Shown here one piece after another: positions 7,993 through 15,153 of a stretch of DNA of 28,163 nucleotides (the first letter of the stretch is position 1; each line of letters starts with the position of its first letter). A model generated the notes under the pieces. It was not told the origin of the DNA, did no database searches, and worked only from the letters and a program-made list of their open reading frames with translations. A program made the translations under genes and the position numbers. The stretch spans positions 1 to 28,163 of the forward strand of contig DASVSL010000009.1 in assembly GCA_036388095.1 (NCBI GenBank), given 5' to 3'. This stretch comes from DASVSL01 sp036388095 (GTDB lineage Bacteria > Patescibacteriota > Saccharimonadia > Saccharimonadales > Saccharimonadaceae).

Positions 7993-8952
7993 ATGAAAGT
8001 AGCATTCGTTGGAAAGGGCGGTAGCGGCAAAAGTACCGTGGCGGCGTTATTTATCCGCCACTTGTTAGCGCAAAATCAGAACGTCTTGGCAGTCGATGCC
8101 GACATCAATCAGCACCTGGCTGAGCTCATCGGGGCGTCGATGGACCAGACGCTCGCACTCGCCAAGGGCACGTCACCACGGCGCATCCGGACGCATTTAG
8201 CCGGCACAAACCAGCGCATCGTTGACCCAGCTTCGATGGTAAAGACGACGCCGCCAGGTACTGGTTCGCGTCTCGTCCGAATTGATGACAAAGACGAGAT
8301 TTTATCCCATTTCGCACGGAAATTCAGCCCGCACGGTTATTTCATGCACGTCGGCACGTACGACGAAGACGGCATTGGTACAAGTTGTTACCATACCAGC
8401 CTGGCCGTACTCGAAAACGTTCTCTCGCACGCTGACACAGCAGATGACGAATGGATCGTGACGGACATGGTGGCGGGCACCGATGCATTCGCGGGCGCAC
8501 TCTACCTGATGTTTGACGTCATATTTATTGTGGTTGAACCGACGCCAGAATCAATTGGGGTCTACCAGCAGTTTGCAAAGCTTGCCGACACTGGTGGCGT
8601 CGCTGAGCGAGTCGTGGTCGTCGGCAATAAAGTCATTGATGAAGACGACAAAGCGTATATCAAAGCCGCGACTGGTGATCAGCTTGTTGGTATGATCGCG
8701 CACAGTGACACCCTTCGCAAACAACGGCAAAAAGGAGCCCCGATCGATACAATCGATGAAGGTACCGAGGTGTTCATGCAGCAGATCATGCAGCAGGCTC
8801 GAACGCAGCAGCTCAATAAAAACGAGCAGTTGAAGCGGTTACACGAACTTCACCGGCACTTTGCATCACAGCCTTTCACGATCAAGAAATATGGTGATTT
8901 GACCGGGCAGATCGACGAGAGCTTCAAATTTGCCGACGGAGCACCGCGATGA
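7993..8952 (+). CDS. CooC/MinD-like deviant Walker A ATPase
   Basis: A 319-residue P-loop ATPase of the SIMIBI class, nearest to COG3640 CooC-type metal-insertion factors. The deviant Walker A GKGGSGKST covers residues 7-15 with signature Lys8; VDADINQ (34-40) matches the DADPN-like switch of CooC; TDMVAGTDAF and VVEPTPESI are the later nucleotide-site segments. CooC itself binds Ni/Fe-S through a CXC pair; here only a lone Cys (GTSCYH) is present, so it is not a true CooC. AAGGA lies 6 nt before the ATG at 7993. It overlaps the next gene by ATGA and is divergent from the Fur-family gene across an operator region. A metal-linked maturation or sensing role is an inference from that context. 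No carbon monoxide dehydrogenase gene is visible here. Confidence 0.87.
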   Translation: MKVAFVGKGGSGKSTVAALFIRHLLAQNQNVLAVDADINQHLAELIGASMDQTLALAKGTSPRRIRTHLAGTNQRIVDPASMVKTTPPGTGSRLVRIDDKDEILSHFARKFSPHGYFMHVGTYDEDGIGTSCYHTSLAVLENVLSHADTADDEWIVTDMVAGTDAFAGALYLMFDVIFIVVEPTPESIGVYQQFAKLADTGGVAERVVVVGNKVIDEDDKAYIKAATGDQLVGMIAHSDTLRKQRQKGAPIDTIDEGTEVFMQQIMQQARTQQLNKNEQLKRLHELHRHFASQPFTIKKYGDLTGQIDESFKFADGAPR

Positions 8953-9824
8953 AAAAAGCGATCGTTGTTATTACTGGCGCAAAATTCGCCGAAGCCAAGC
9001 GGACATTTACCGCTGGCCAGTACACTAAGTACTTCGAGTTCGACGGAAAAACATACAAGATGAATGCCGGGGCGGGGAGTGCCTATCAGCTTCATGAGGA
9101 CTACGAGTTGATCGTACACGGCTATAACCAGACTGACGGCGACCGGCTCGCCAAGCTTGGGCTGGTCGCGCCAGAGCGGTACCACGCGTTTAGCTTGCTC
9201 GATAAGTCACAGGTCAAAGAGTTTGTCGGCCGTATCGCCGAATTAAAACAAGAATCAGGACTGCCGGTCCACGTCGTTCACTACGGGGCGGCGTCTGAGA
9301 CGAACGTCGTCATGCCACACGGCAATAGCTTGCGACATACATTCTGGGAGGCGCCAGGCAATGCAATCCGCGACCTGGTTGCCAATAACTGCGAGACACT
9401 GATGAACCTGATGCAGGAAATGAAACGTCAGCAGATATTCGAGGACCAGGCAATGACGAAAGTCGTCGTCGTCACCGCAGCTGCAGCGGTGCGGGCAAAA
9501 GCGATGCTCGGACTGGATTCGGCGCAGAAGGGCGCGGGGCATAATCTGCTGCGCTCAATGGCACTCGAACTAGCCCACGAACAGATTTACATCACCGAAG
9601 TTATGCCCGGCAGTACGGACGGCGGCTACTACGACAACGATCACACGCTTGAACTATCGCTACGGGTATCCAAAAGCTACGGTTTTGACTACGACGCACG
9701 AACAATCCCGGTATTTTCGGCCCTCCAAATCGGCGAGTCGGTGAAGTACGTCATGGATACGAATTGCAATGTCAGAGAAGTTGTTCTGCTGCCCTATGGC
9801 CAACACCCTCATGTCGGCGCCTAA
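8949..9824 (+). CDS. degenerate short-chain dehydrogenase (probable pseudo-SDR)
   Basis: A 291-residue protein with an SDR Rossmann fold: ITGA at the start of strand 1 (residues 8-11), HYGAA in the NAG position (~110), VVVVTAAAA (~170), and the helix KGAGHNLLRSMALEL followed by ITEVMPGSTDGG (~194-227), the usual PG region. The catalytic residues are degraded: counting back four from Lys194 in the YxxxK position gives Asp190, and the Gly-rich TGxxxGxG loop has become TGAKFAEA. It may therefore bind a nucleotide or a partner without doing classical redox chemistry. It starts inside the ATPase stop codon (ATGA overlap), so the two are co-translated and probably work together. A bidirectional terminator follows. 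Confidence 0.78.
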   Translation: MKKAIVVITGAKFAEAKRTFTAGQYTKYFEFDGKTYKMNAGAGSAYQLHEDYELIVHGYNQTDGDRLAKLGLVAPERYHAFSLLDKSQVKEFVGRIAELKQESGLPVHVVHYGAASETNVVMPHGNSLRHTFWEAPGNAIRDLVANNCETLMNLMQEMKRQQIFEDQAMTKVVVVTAAAAVRAKAMLGLDSAQKGAGHNLLRSMALELAHEQIYITEVMPGSTDGGYYDNDHTLELSLRVSKSYGFDYDARTIPVFSALQIGESVKYVMDTNCNVREVVLLPYGQHPHVGA

Positions 9825-9882
9825 CTAAGGGCAGTAGGACGCTACAAATAAGAGCTCCGTGACGTATGCAACCGACAAAAAT

Positions 9883-9913
9883 AAAATCGCCCGGCAGACG
9901 ACCGGGCGATTTT
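9883..9913. terminator. bidirectional terminator between convergent genes
   Basis: A perfect 11-bp stem AAATCGCCCGG/CCGGGCGATTT with a 7-nt loop has T-rich sequence on both sides in the respective directions. It separates the pseudo-SDR gene from the converging surface-protein gene, 15 bp before the latter's stop. Confidence 0.85.
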
Positions 9914-9927
9914 ATGGCGAACAAAGA

Positions 9928-10650
9928 TTAGGGAAGTCGACAGTCTACACCAATTGTAACGAGACTAAGGCCGAGCAGCTCAGCGTCGGTGCAGACTCTG
10001 AGTGGTTCAGCCGCGGGTGGTGTACCAACCGGCGGCGGTGTAATCACAACCGGCGGGATAACCGGAGGCTCGTCGCCTGTAGTGCCACCAGTGCCGCCAT
10101 TTCCACCACCGTTACCAGGGTCTCCAGCGCCCGCACCGCCGCCAGGTGTTACTACGCCAGTACCAATGTCACCGCCAGATGGGGTGCCTGGATCAGTCAC
10201 AGCAGGAAGTGGGTTGGGTGGGGTAGGAGCCGACGGCTGCTCCGATCCGCCGCCTTGGCCTGGAGTCGTTGGCGTAACAGCGGCAATATCGCCACCGGCC
10301 GGAACAACCGCAACCGCTACGCCACTACTGGCAACGGCGATCGTTGAAGCTGCCGAGCGCATTGCTGGCATAGAAGAGGTTGCCACGATACGCGACTGTG
10401 ATGGCCACGCACTTTCGTCAGATGTATCAACGGTAACGGTAGCCTCGTCGGCGTTGCTGCTTTCAACAGTCACACTGCCCGGGCTGGCCGAACTGACCGT
10501 TTGGGCAGTTCGTTCTGGATCGAAAATAACGCTCGCGACATCAAGTTGACTCGTCACATAGCTAGCAGCACCCATGAGACCGATGGCGAATGCTAATGAA
10601 CCGGCCGAGATGCCGCTCACTACTTTGCTTGGTTTATCGATTTGTAACAT
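9928..10650 (-). CDS. membrane-anchored Gly/Pro-rich surface protein
   Basis: A 240-residue protein with a short basic N-terminus, one hydrophobic helix (~13-35: signal anchor or signal peptide), a Ser/Thr/Ala-rich section (~45-120), a low-complexity Gly/Pro region (~125-215) and a short C-terminus with two Cys (VCTDAEL...VDCRLP). No enzyme domain is visible. The composition is that of a cell-surface or cell-wall-spanning protein; a disulphide between the terminal Cys residues is possible. AGGAGG precedes the ATG at 10650 by 4 nt, so I reject the upstream ATG at 10683. A promoter lies just upstream. The opposite-strand Pro/Gly-rich open frame here is its shadow. Confidence 0.8.
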   Translation of the reverse strand: MLQIDKPSKVVSGISAGSLAFAIGLMGAASYVTSQLDVASVIFDPERTAQTVSSASPGSVTVESSNADEATVTVDTSDESAWPSQSRIVATSSMPAMRSAASTIAVASSGVAVAVVPAGGDIAAVTPTTPGQGGGSEQPSAPTPPNPLPAVTDPGTPSGGDIGTGVVTPGGGAGAGDPGNGGGNGGTGGTTGDEPPVIPPVVITPPPVGTPPAAEPLRVCTDAELLGLSLVTIGVDCRLP

Positions 10651-10673
10651 GGAACCTCCTAAGGTGTAACCGA

Positions 10674-10701
10674 AGGATAGCATGTTAAAAAACTATATCA
10701 A
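10674..10701 (-). promoter_or_regulatory. promoter of the surface-protein gene
   Basis: On the minus strand TTGATA (10696-10701), 16-bp spacer, TATCCT (10674-10679) preceded by TGC, i.e. the TGC-extended -10 seen elsewhere in the window. The leader is about 20 nt with AGGAGG. Confidence 0.6.
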
Positions 10702-10739
10702 GTGATATTTTTTACACTTTGTAAAGGCTAGTGGTTACT

Positions 10740-10934
10740 TTAGAAGATTCGACCAGCAAAGAACTTATACACCAGCAGGCCAGCGCCAAGGAAGGCTAGG
10801 GTCAGCTGGATACTGGTTGGAAAGTCATTAATGCCGACCAATGTCAGTACGAGCCATATGATGGCCCAGAATAATAAGCCGATAGCGAGGGTTAGTAAGG
10901 TAAGACGAACGTAACGATTTTCGAATAGTTGCAT
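10740..10934 (-). CDS. small two-helix membrane protein
   Basis: A 64-residue protein that is almost entirely two transmembrane helices (~10-33 and ~41-60) with a Phe-Ala-Gly-Arg tail. I do not recognise a family. A TATACT box (10941-10946 on the minus strand) lies 6 nt before the ATG, implying a leaderless mRNA; there is no Shine-Dalgarno sequence. It is divergent from the receiver-domain gene. Confidence 0.65.
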   Translation of the reverse strand: MQLFENRYVRLTLLTLAIGLLFWAIIWLVLTLVGINDFPTSIQLTLAFLGAGLLVYKFFAGRIF

Positions 10935-10965
10935 ATGGTTAGTATAGTAGTCGGTTCAAAGCGTA

Positions 10966-10995
10966 TTGCCAAGCCGGTAAGGTTGCCAGTAGTAT
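10966..10995 (+). promoter_or_regulatory. promoter of the receiver-domain gene
   Basis: TTGCCA (10966-10971), 18-bp spacer, TAGTAT (10990-10995), start codon 6 nt later, so the transcript probably begins at or beside the ATG. The divergent promoter for the small membrane protein is within 30 bp. Confidence 0.5.
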
Positions 10996-11001
10996 AAGCG
11001 C

Positions 11002-11382
11002 ATGCATAACACCCAACTTGTTCTTGTCGTCGACGATGACCCTGTCCTATCTGGTTCGATGGCCGACGCGCTTATCGACGCTGGGTACGACGTCGAAACG
11101 GCAGCTGACGGGCAAGCCGGGTTAACGATCGCCCTCGACAAGCATCCTGGCCTGATTTTCCTAGATTACGATATGCCAATCATGAATGGCATCGATATGC
11201 TGTCTCGGCTGAGAGCAGACGAATGGGGTCAGCGCGCGCAGATTATATTTGCGACCAACAGCTACGATGTCGCTGTCATCAACGCTGTCATGGCGCAAGG
11301 CGTCAAAGATTACATGCTTAAATCGGATACTTCCCTCGAACAGATCGTTGAACTTGCCCGCAGCCGTCTTGTCAGCCCATAG
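11002..11382 (+). CDS. single-domain response regulator (receiver only)
   Basis: A 126-residue CheY-like receiver with no output domain. The acidic pocket is Asp11-Asp12-Asp13, the phosphoacceptor Asp55 (LIFLDYDMP), the switch Thr85 (FATN) and the conserved Lys107 (YMLKSD). It is followed after 14 nt by a histidine kinase on the same strand, so it is likely that kinase's partner, acting by protein contact or as a phosphorelay intermediate. Confidence 0.92.
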   Translation: MHNTQLVLVVDDDPVLSGSMADALIDAGYDVETAADGQAGLTIALDKHPGLIFLDYDMPIMNGIDMLSRLRADEWGQRAQIIFATNSYDVAVINAVMAQGVKDYMLKSDTSLEQIVELARSRLVSP

Positions 11383-11396
11383 ATACGTCAATCACG

Positions 11397-12761
11397 ATGC
11401 CAAAAACAAACACTCAGCAAAACCACCCGCCAACCACACTCCTTAGCGACGTACCCGGAATGATCGTCTCGACCCGCATCAAAGTGGTCGCGACACTGGC
11501 ACTGGCGGTCATTCTGGGGGTCATCAGCGTGATGGTCGTACGGGCACAGTATGTCGACTCGCTCCTTGTACGGCTCGAAACGATGTCCACGATGCTCAAC
11601 GCGGACCACGTCAAGTCATTAAAAGTGAATGACGAAGCGGCCGACAGCAACGAAGCTCGCCTAAAAGCCCAACTGCATGCGGCGCGAGGCGTCAACGATC
11701 AGGCGCGTTTTCTTTATTTGATGGACACGTCGTCTACCGGCGATGTCTATTTTCTGGTTGATTCGGAGCCGGTTGATTCAGATGATTATTCAGCGCGCGG
11801 CGAGGCGTTCCCAGAGGCAAGCGAAGCGCTCAAGTCATCGTTTTATAACAGTCAGTCGTTTGTCGAGGGACCGATCAAGGACCGCTGGGGTAGTTGGTTA
11901 TCAGCCATTGTGCCCGTGTTCGATGAACAAAAGCAGCAGATCGCTATCATCGGTATGGATGTGCCGGCTGGGACCTATTATTCGCTTCTGAGCGTCGCCG
12001 CGGCGTTTCCGCTGCTTGGTGGGATCCTGCTTGCGCTACTGTTCGTGCTGTTTGACCGTCTGCGCCGAAAACGACAAGAAGTTATCCGTCTGCGCTCAGA
12101 ACTTGTTTCCATCGCCTCGCATGAACTGCGGACACCACTCACTGGTATCCGGTGGGGCACCGAGTCACTCATCGGGCAAAAACTCACCCACAAGCAGCAC
12201 CAAACTGTCAGCTCGATCTATGACAGTACGATCCGTCTGCAAGAGTCGATCGAAGATATTTTGCAGCTCGCCAATTCGCAAGCTGGGCGCAATCTGACAC
12301 TCGTGAAGACGACGACCGATATGACGCGACTCATCGAAGGCGTCTTTGCCGTTCAAAAGCTTCCGGCAGCCCAAAAAAATGTCTCACTTGAATTTCGTCC
12401 AGGCTGGCCGAAGCAGCTGATGATTGATTGTGACACCCAGCGCATGAAGCGCGTCGTCAATAACCTGGTCAGTAACGCCGTTAAATATACCGGGCCGGGG
12501 ACCGTCGTCCGGATCGGCTACGAGCGTGTCGATCAGTTTCACGTCTTTTCGATTCACGATCAAGGGATCGGCATTCCAGCTGACGAGCAAGAGAAAGTCT
12601 TCGAAGGTTTCTACCGCGCCAGTAACGCCCGACAAGCCGAGGCAAGCGGTACCGGCATGGGGTTGTTCATGTCCAGAGCGACGATCGATCAGCACGGCGG
12701 CAAGCTCTGGCTGGAATCGAAGCAGGACAAAGGGACGACCGTTTACTTCCGTTTGCCATAG
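11397..12761 (+). CDS. sensor histidine kinase with extracytoplasmic sensor domain
   Basis: A 454-residue membrane histidine kinase. The first transmembrane helix is at ~28-48, the extracytoplasmic sensor at ~50-190 (a single-Cache-like layout ending in WGSWLSAIVPV...IIGMDVPA), the second helix at ~197-220. The HisKA helix carries the phosphoacceptor His242 (IASHELRTPL). The HATPase domain shows the N-box VVNNLVSNAVKYT, G1 IHDQGIGIP and G2 GTGMGLFMSR. There is no PAS or HAMP domain. It is in operon with the receiver gene upstream. The signal is unknown. Confidence 0.93.
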   Translation: MPKTNTQQNHPPTTLLSDVPGMIVSTRIKVVATLALAVILGVISVMVVRAQYVDSLLVRLETMSTMLNADHVKSLKVNDEAADSNEARLKAQLHAARGVNDQARFLYLMDTSSTGDVYFLVDSEPVDSDDYSARGEAFPEASEALKSSFYNSQSFVEGPIKDRWGSWLSAIVPVFDEQKQQIAIIGMDVPAGTYYSLLSVAAAFPLLGGILLALLFVLFDRLRRKRQEVIRLRSELVSIASHELRTPLTGIRWGTESLIGQKLTHKQHQTVSSIYDSTIRLQESIEDILQLANSQAGRNLTLVKTTTDMTRLIEGVFAVQKLPAAQKNVSLEFRPGWPKQLMIDCDTQRMKRVVNNLVSNAVKYTGPGTVVRIGYERVDQFHVFSIHDQGIGIPADEQEKVFEGFYRASNARQAEASGTGMGLFMSRATIDQHGGKLWLESKQDKGTTVYFRLP

Positions 12762-12812
12762 TTGACGCATCGGTAACTGACATTTCACCGCCAAATCGAC
12801 CGAAAACAAGAC

Positions 12813-12842
12813 TTACGCGAACCGTCATCGGCACCGTATAGT
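12813..12842 (+). promoter_or_regulatory. possible promoter of a short transcript upstream of the 82-residue protein
   Basis: TTACGC (12813-12818), 18-bp spacer, TATAGT (12837-12842), 50 bp after the kinase stop. Both boxes are moderate. It would give a transcript of about 200 nt ending at the terminator at 13046, or running on into the downstream gene. Confidence 0.35.
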
Positions 12843-12853
12843 AAGTATCAGTC

Positions 12854-13012
12854 ATGAGGGTACTTGTCGCCGGTTCGCCGGTATCATTTCCACCCCCAGG
12901 CTTACAATCGGCATACCCATGCCACACACTTGTTACCACCGCCAGTAATGTCCGACGACTTGAACGATCGTTAGGCAGGCGAGTAGCACCACCTCCACCA
13001 TCCGTTCACTGA
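12854..13012 (+). CDS. possible 52-residue leader ORF
   Basis: An ATG 11 nt after a TATAGT box opens a 52-codon frame ending TGA at 13010-13012; the stop lies inside the first arm of a terminator hairpin. The product has no recognisable motif, is rich in Pro, Val and Arg, and has no Shine-Dalgarno sequence. It could be a regulatory leader ORF or chance. The placement, exactly filling the space between a promoter and a terminator, is the only argument for it. Confidence 0.25.
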   Translation: MRVLVAGSPVSFPPPGLQSAYPCHTLVTTASNVRRLERSLGRRVAPPPPSVH

Positions 13013-13046
13013 CCAGCATGTTCTGCGCGTAGGGTCAGTCTTTTTT
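13008..13046 (+). terminator. intrinsic terminator or attenuator before the 82-residue protein
   Basis: A 7-bp stem ACTGACC/GGTCAGT with an 18-nt loop is followed by CTTTTTT. It lies only 29 nt before the next start codon, leaving no room for another full promoter, so the downstream gene must be expressed by reading through it. That makes it a candidate attenuator as well as the end of the kinase transcript. Confidence 0.6.
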
Positions 13047-13074
13047 AATCCCTAACTACTCAGGAGAGTGTGTC

Positions 13075-13323
13075 ATGAAAACCGTTATCCGACAGCCTAT
13101 CACCGTCAGCAGTGTCAGCTTTGGCAAAGACTTCGCCGAAGTACCGCGCCGCATCGAATTCGACGGCCGTACCATCAATTTCGTCGACATGGGCCTACGT
13201 TACTGCATCCGCCGCGGCGAGCAAGTCACTCGGCTATTCGATCTCAGCGATGGCCAGTCGCTCTTCCGGCTTCGACAGGACAGCATCAGCCGCGATTGGA
13301 GCCTACTGAGCATCACGAGTTAA
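13075..13323 (+). CDS. small hypothetical protein
   Basis: An 82-residue soluble protein with alternating strand-like segments and many charged residues; no transmembrane helix and no Cys cluster (a single Cys). I do not recognise a family. GGAGAG precedes the ATG with normal spacing, supporting this frame over the two other open frames here. It sits between the two kinase operons and directly after a terminator-like hairpin, so its expression may be attenuated. A second GC-rich hairpin follows its stop. Confidence 0.65.
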   Translation: MKTVIRQPITVSSVSFGKDFAEVPRRIEFDGRTINFVDMGLRYCIRRGEQVTRLFDLSDGQSLFRLRQDSISRDWSLLSITS

Positions 13324-13344
13324 GCCGTGGCAAAAGCGCGCCTG

Positions 13345-13379
13345 CCGCCGCCGGAAAACCGGGGGCGGTTTGCTATACT
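13345..13379 (+). promoter_or_regulatory. terminator-like hairpin abutting the kinase promoter
   Basis: A GC-rich hairpin CCGCCGCCGG/CCGGGGGCGG with an AAAA loop (13345-13368, one mismatch) ends in TTT and runs directly into an extended -10, TGCTATACT (13371-13379). It probably ends the 82-residue gene and starts the next kinase transcript, with a leader of about 45 nt. No good -35 is visible, as expected for an extended -10 promoter. Confidence 0.55.
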
Positions 13380-13431
13380 ACCGATGTAAGCATAAACGGA
13401 AACTAACAACATAGCATTACCAACCAACGGC

Positions 13432-15108
13432 ATGACGGATTGGTACCGAAAACTGAGCGTTGTCTCGGCATTCTCAAGTGCCGTCGTCGTCAGTTTGTGG
13501 CTGCTAAGTACGTTCGTTGTCCACGAAGCCGCCTTACGCCCACTGCTTGCCTCGACGCCCGCCATCATCATGATTGCGATCGCGCTGGTCATCAGCGTTG
13601 TTTTGTTATTGATGCAACGACAACCCTCGTGGCTGGTCGCAAGTTTGGTCGTTTTGCTAGGCGCAGGAATGTTGCTCGCCAGCGCCAGCACCGGCACGAT
13701 CAGTTCGCCCTACATGGCCCTCTGGGTAGTGGTCGGGGTGGGCACGGCCGTTGCCGGTATCATTTCGTGGACGCTGCTGCTACTGGCAGCCACGGTGTAC
13801 GTCGGGTATATGTATGCCTACCAGCCACTGAGCGGGCTTGAGTGGATTGTATTGATGGTACTGCTGTATGCACCGCTCGTTGCCGCCGCGACGTCATGGC
13901 GGCTACGCGCCCGCGATCACCGCAAGACCAACCAAGCCGTCACGCAGCTGACTCGTGAGCTCAGTCAGGAATCAACCAAATCTGACATCATTGTCAACGC
14001 CATCGCCGACGGGGTCATCCTAGTGGATCAAACTGGCATCATCAAACTGATCAACCCGGCAGCTGAGCAGATCGTCGGCTGGGGCAGAGAAGACGCCCTC
14101 AACCTTGATTATCGATCTGTCCTCAAAATCGTCGACAACAAAGATCAACTACTCGAAGGTGACGCGGACCCCGTCCAGCACTGCCTAAAAAGTGGCACCA
14201 GCGTCATCACCGACAAGCATGGCCTCCGAACCGTCTCCGGCAAACAGTTGCTGGCATCAATCATGGTCTCACCGCTCGGTAGTACCGGCGAAGGGGCCAT
14301 CATTGTCTTTCGTGACATTACGATGCAACGAGCCGAAGAACGCGAGCAAGTCGAGTTTATCAGCACCGCCAGTCACGAAATGCGCACCCCAGTCGCTGCC
14401 ATCGAAGGGTACCTTGGGTTGGCGCTCAACCCGGCGACCGCTTCCGTTGATGAAAAAGCGCGTGCCTACATCACAAAAGCGCATGAATCCGCCACGCACT
14501 TGGGCCGGTTATTTCAGGATTTGCTCGACATCAGCCGACTCGAAGATGGCCGCATGGCAAGCCACCCCGCAACCATCGATCTCACCGCCTACGCCATGCG
14601 TTTGATCGAAGAATTCCAGCCCCAGGCTGCTGCCAAGGGCCTGACGTTAACCTACGGCCCAAGTGCAGCGGCGGCGACAACCGGCTCAATCAGCCCGATT
14701 TACTATGCCAACGTCGACCCTGATCATCTACATGAGATCATGGCTAATCTGCTGACAAACGCCATCAAGTACACCAAGGCCGGTGCCGTCAGACTAGACC
14801 TCACGGGCGACGAAGATCACGTCTTTTTGTCAGTCACGGACTCGGGAATCGGTATCTCGGCCGAAGATTTACCGCATTTATTCCAGAAATTTTACCGGGT
14901 CGACAACAGCGACACCCGGGAAGTCGGCGGCACTGGGCTCGGTTTGTACCTCGCGCGACGGCTCGTCGAGGCCATGGGCGGTCGTTTGAGCGTGCAAAGC
15001 ACCTACGGCGCCGGCAGCACCTTCAGTGTAGATTTGCCCCGGGCCAGCGAGCCTGCAGCCGCGCAGGCAGCCCAAGTTGCTGCGGCGGCTGGAACGCCGC
15101 TCGCATAG
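13432..15108 (+). CDS. membrane PAS-histidine kinase
   Basis: A 558-residue sensor kinase. Residues ~10-155 hold five or six transmembrane helices with short loops, so sensing is within or at the membrane. A PAS domain follows (~185-290: AIADGVILVDQTG, INPAAEQIVGW). The HisKA helix has the phosphoacceptor His315 (STASHEMRTP). The ATPase domain has the N-box MANLLTNAIKYTKAG, G1 VTDSGIGIS and G2 GGTGLGLYLARR. The last ~20 residues are an Ala-rich tail. The response regulator 45 nt downstream is the likely partner. Confidence 0.93.
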   Translation: MTDWYRKLSVVSAFSSAVVVSLWLLSTFVVHEAALRPLLASTPAIIMIAIALVISVVLLLMQRQPSWLVASLVVLLGAGMLLASASTGTISSPYMALWVVVGVGTAVAGIISWTLLLLAATVYVGYMYAYQPLSGLEWIVLMVLLYAPLVAAATSWRLRARDHRKTNQAVTQLTRELSQESTKSDIIVNAIADGVILVDQTGIIKLINPAAEQIVGWGREDALNLDYRSVLKIVDNKDQLLEGDADPVQHCLKSGTSVITDKHGLRTVSGKQLLASIMVSPLGSTGEGAIIVFRDITMQRAEEREQVEFISTASHEMRTPVAAIEGYLGLALNPATASVDEKARAYITKAHESATHLGRLFQDLLDISRLEDGRMASHPATIDLTAYAMRLIEEFQPQAAAKGLTLTYGPSAAAATTGSISPIYYANVDPDHLHEIMANLLTNAIKYTKAGAVRLDLTGDEDHVFLSVTDSGIGISAEDLPHLFQKFYRVDNSDTREVGGTGLGLYLARRLVEAMGGRLSVQSTYGAGSTFSVDLPRASEPAAAQAAQVAAAAGTPLA

Positions 15109-15153
15109 AAACCTATAGCATTTTTTGAATTACCATTTATAGTAGTAGTCAAT

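Noticed and set aside
9989..10549. A 186-codon plus-strand open frame rich in Pro and Gly
   Set aside because: It is the shadow of the minus-strand Gly/Pro-rich gene, which has a signal anchor, a strong ribosome binding site and a promoter; the plus frame has none of these.
13384..13389. An ATG-TAA start-stop just after the kinase -10 box
   Set aside because: The predicted transcription start falls on or after this ATG, so it would not be translated.
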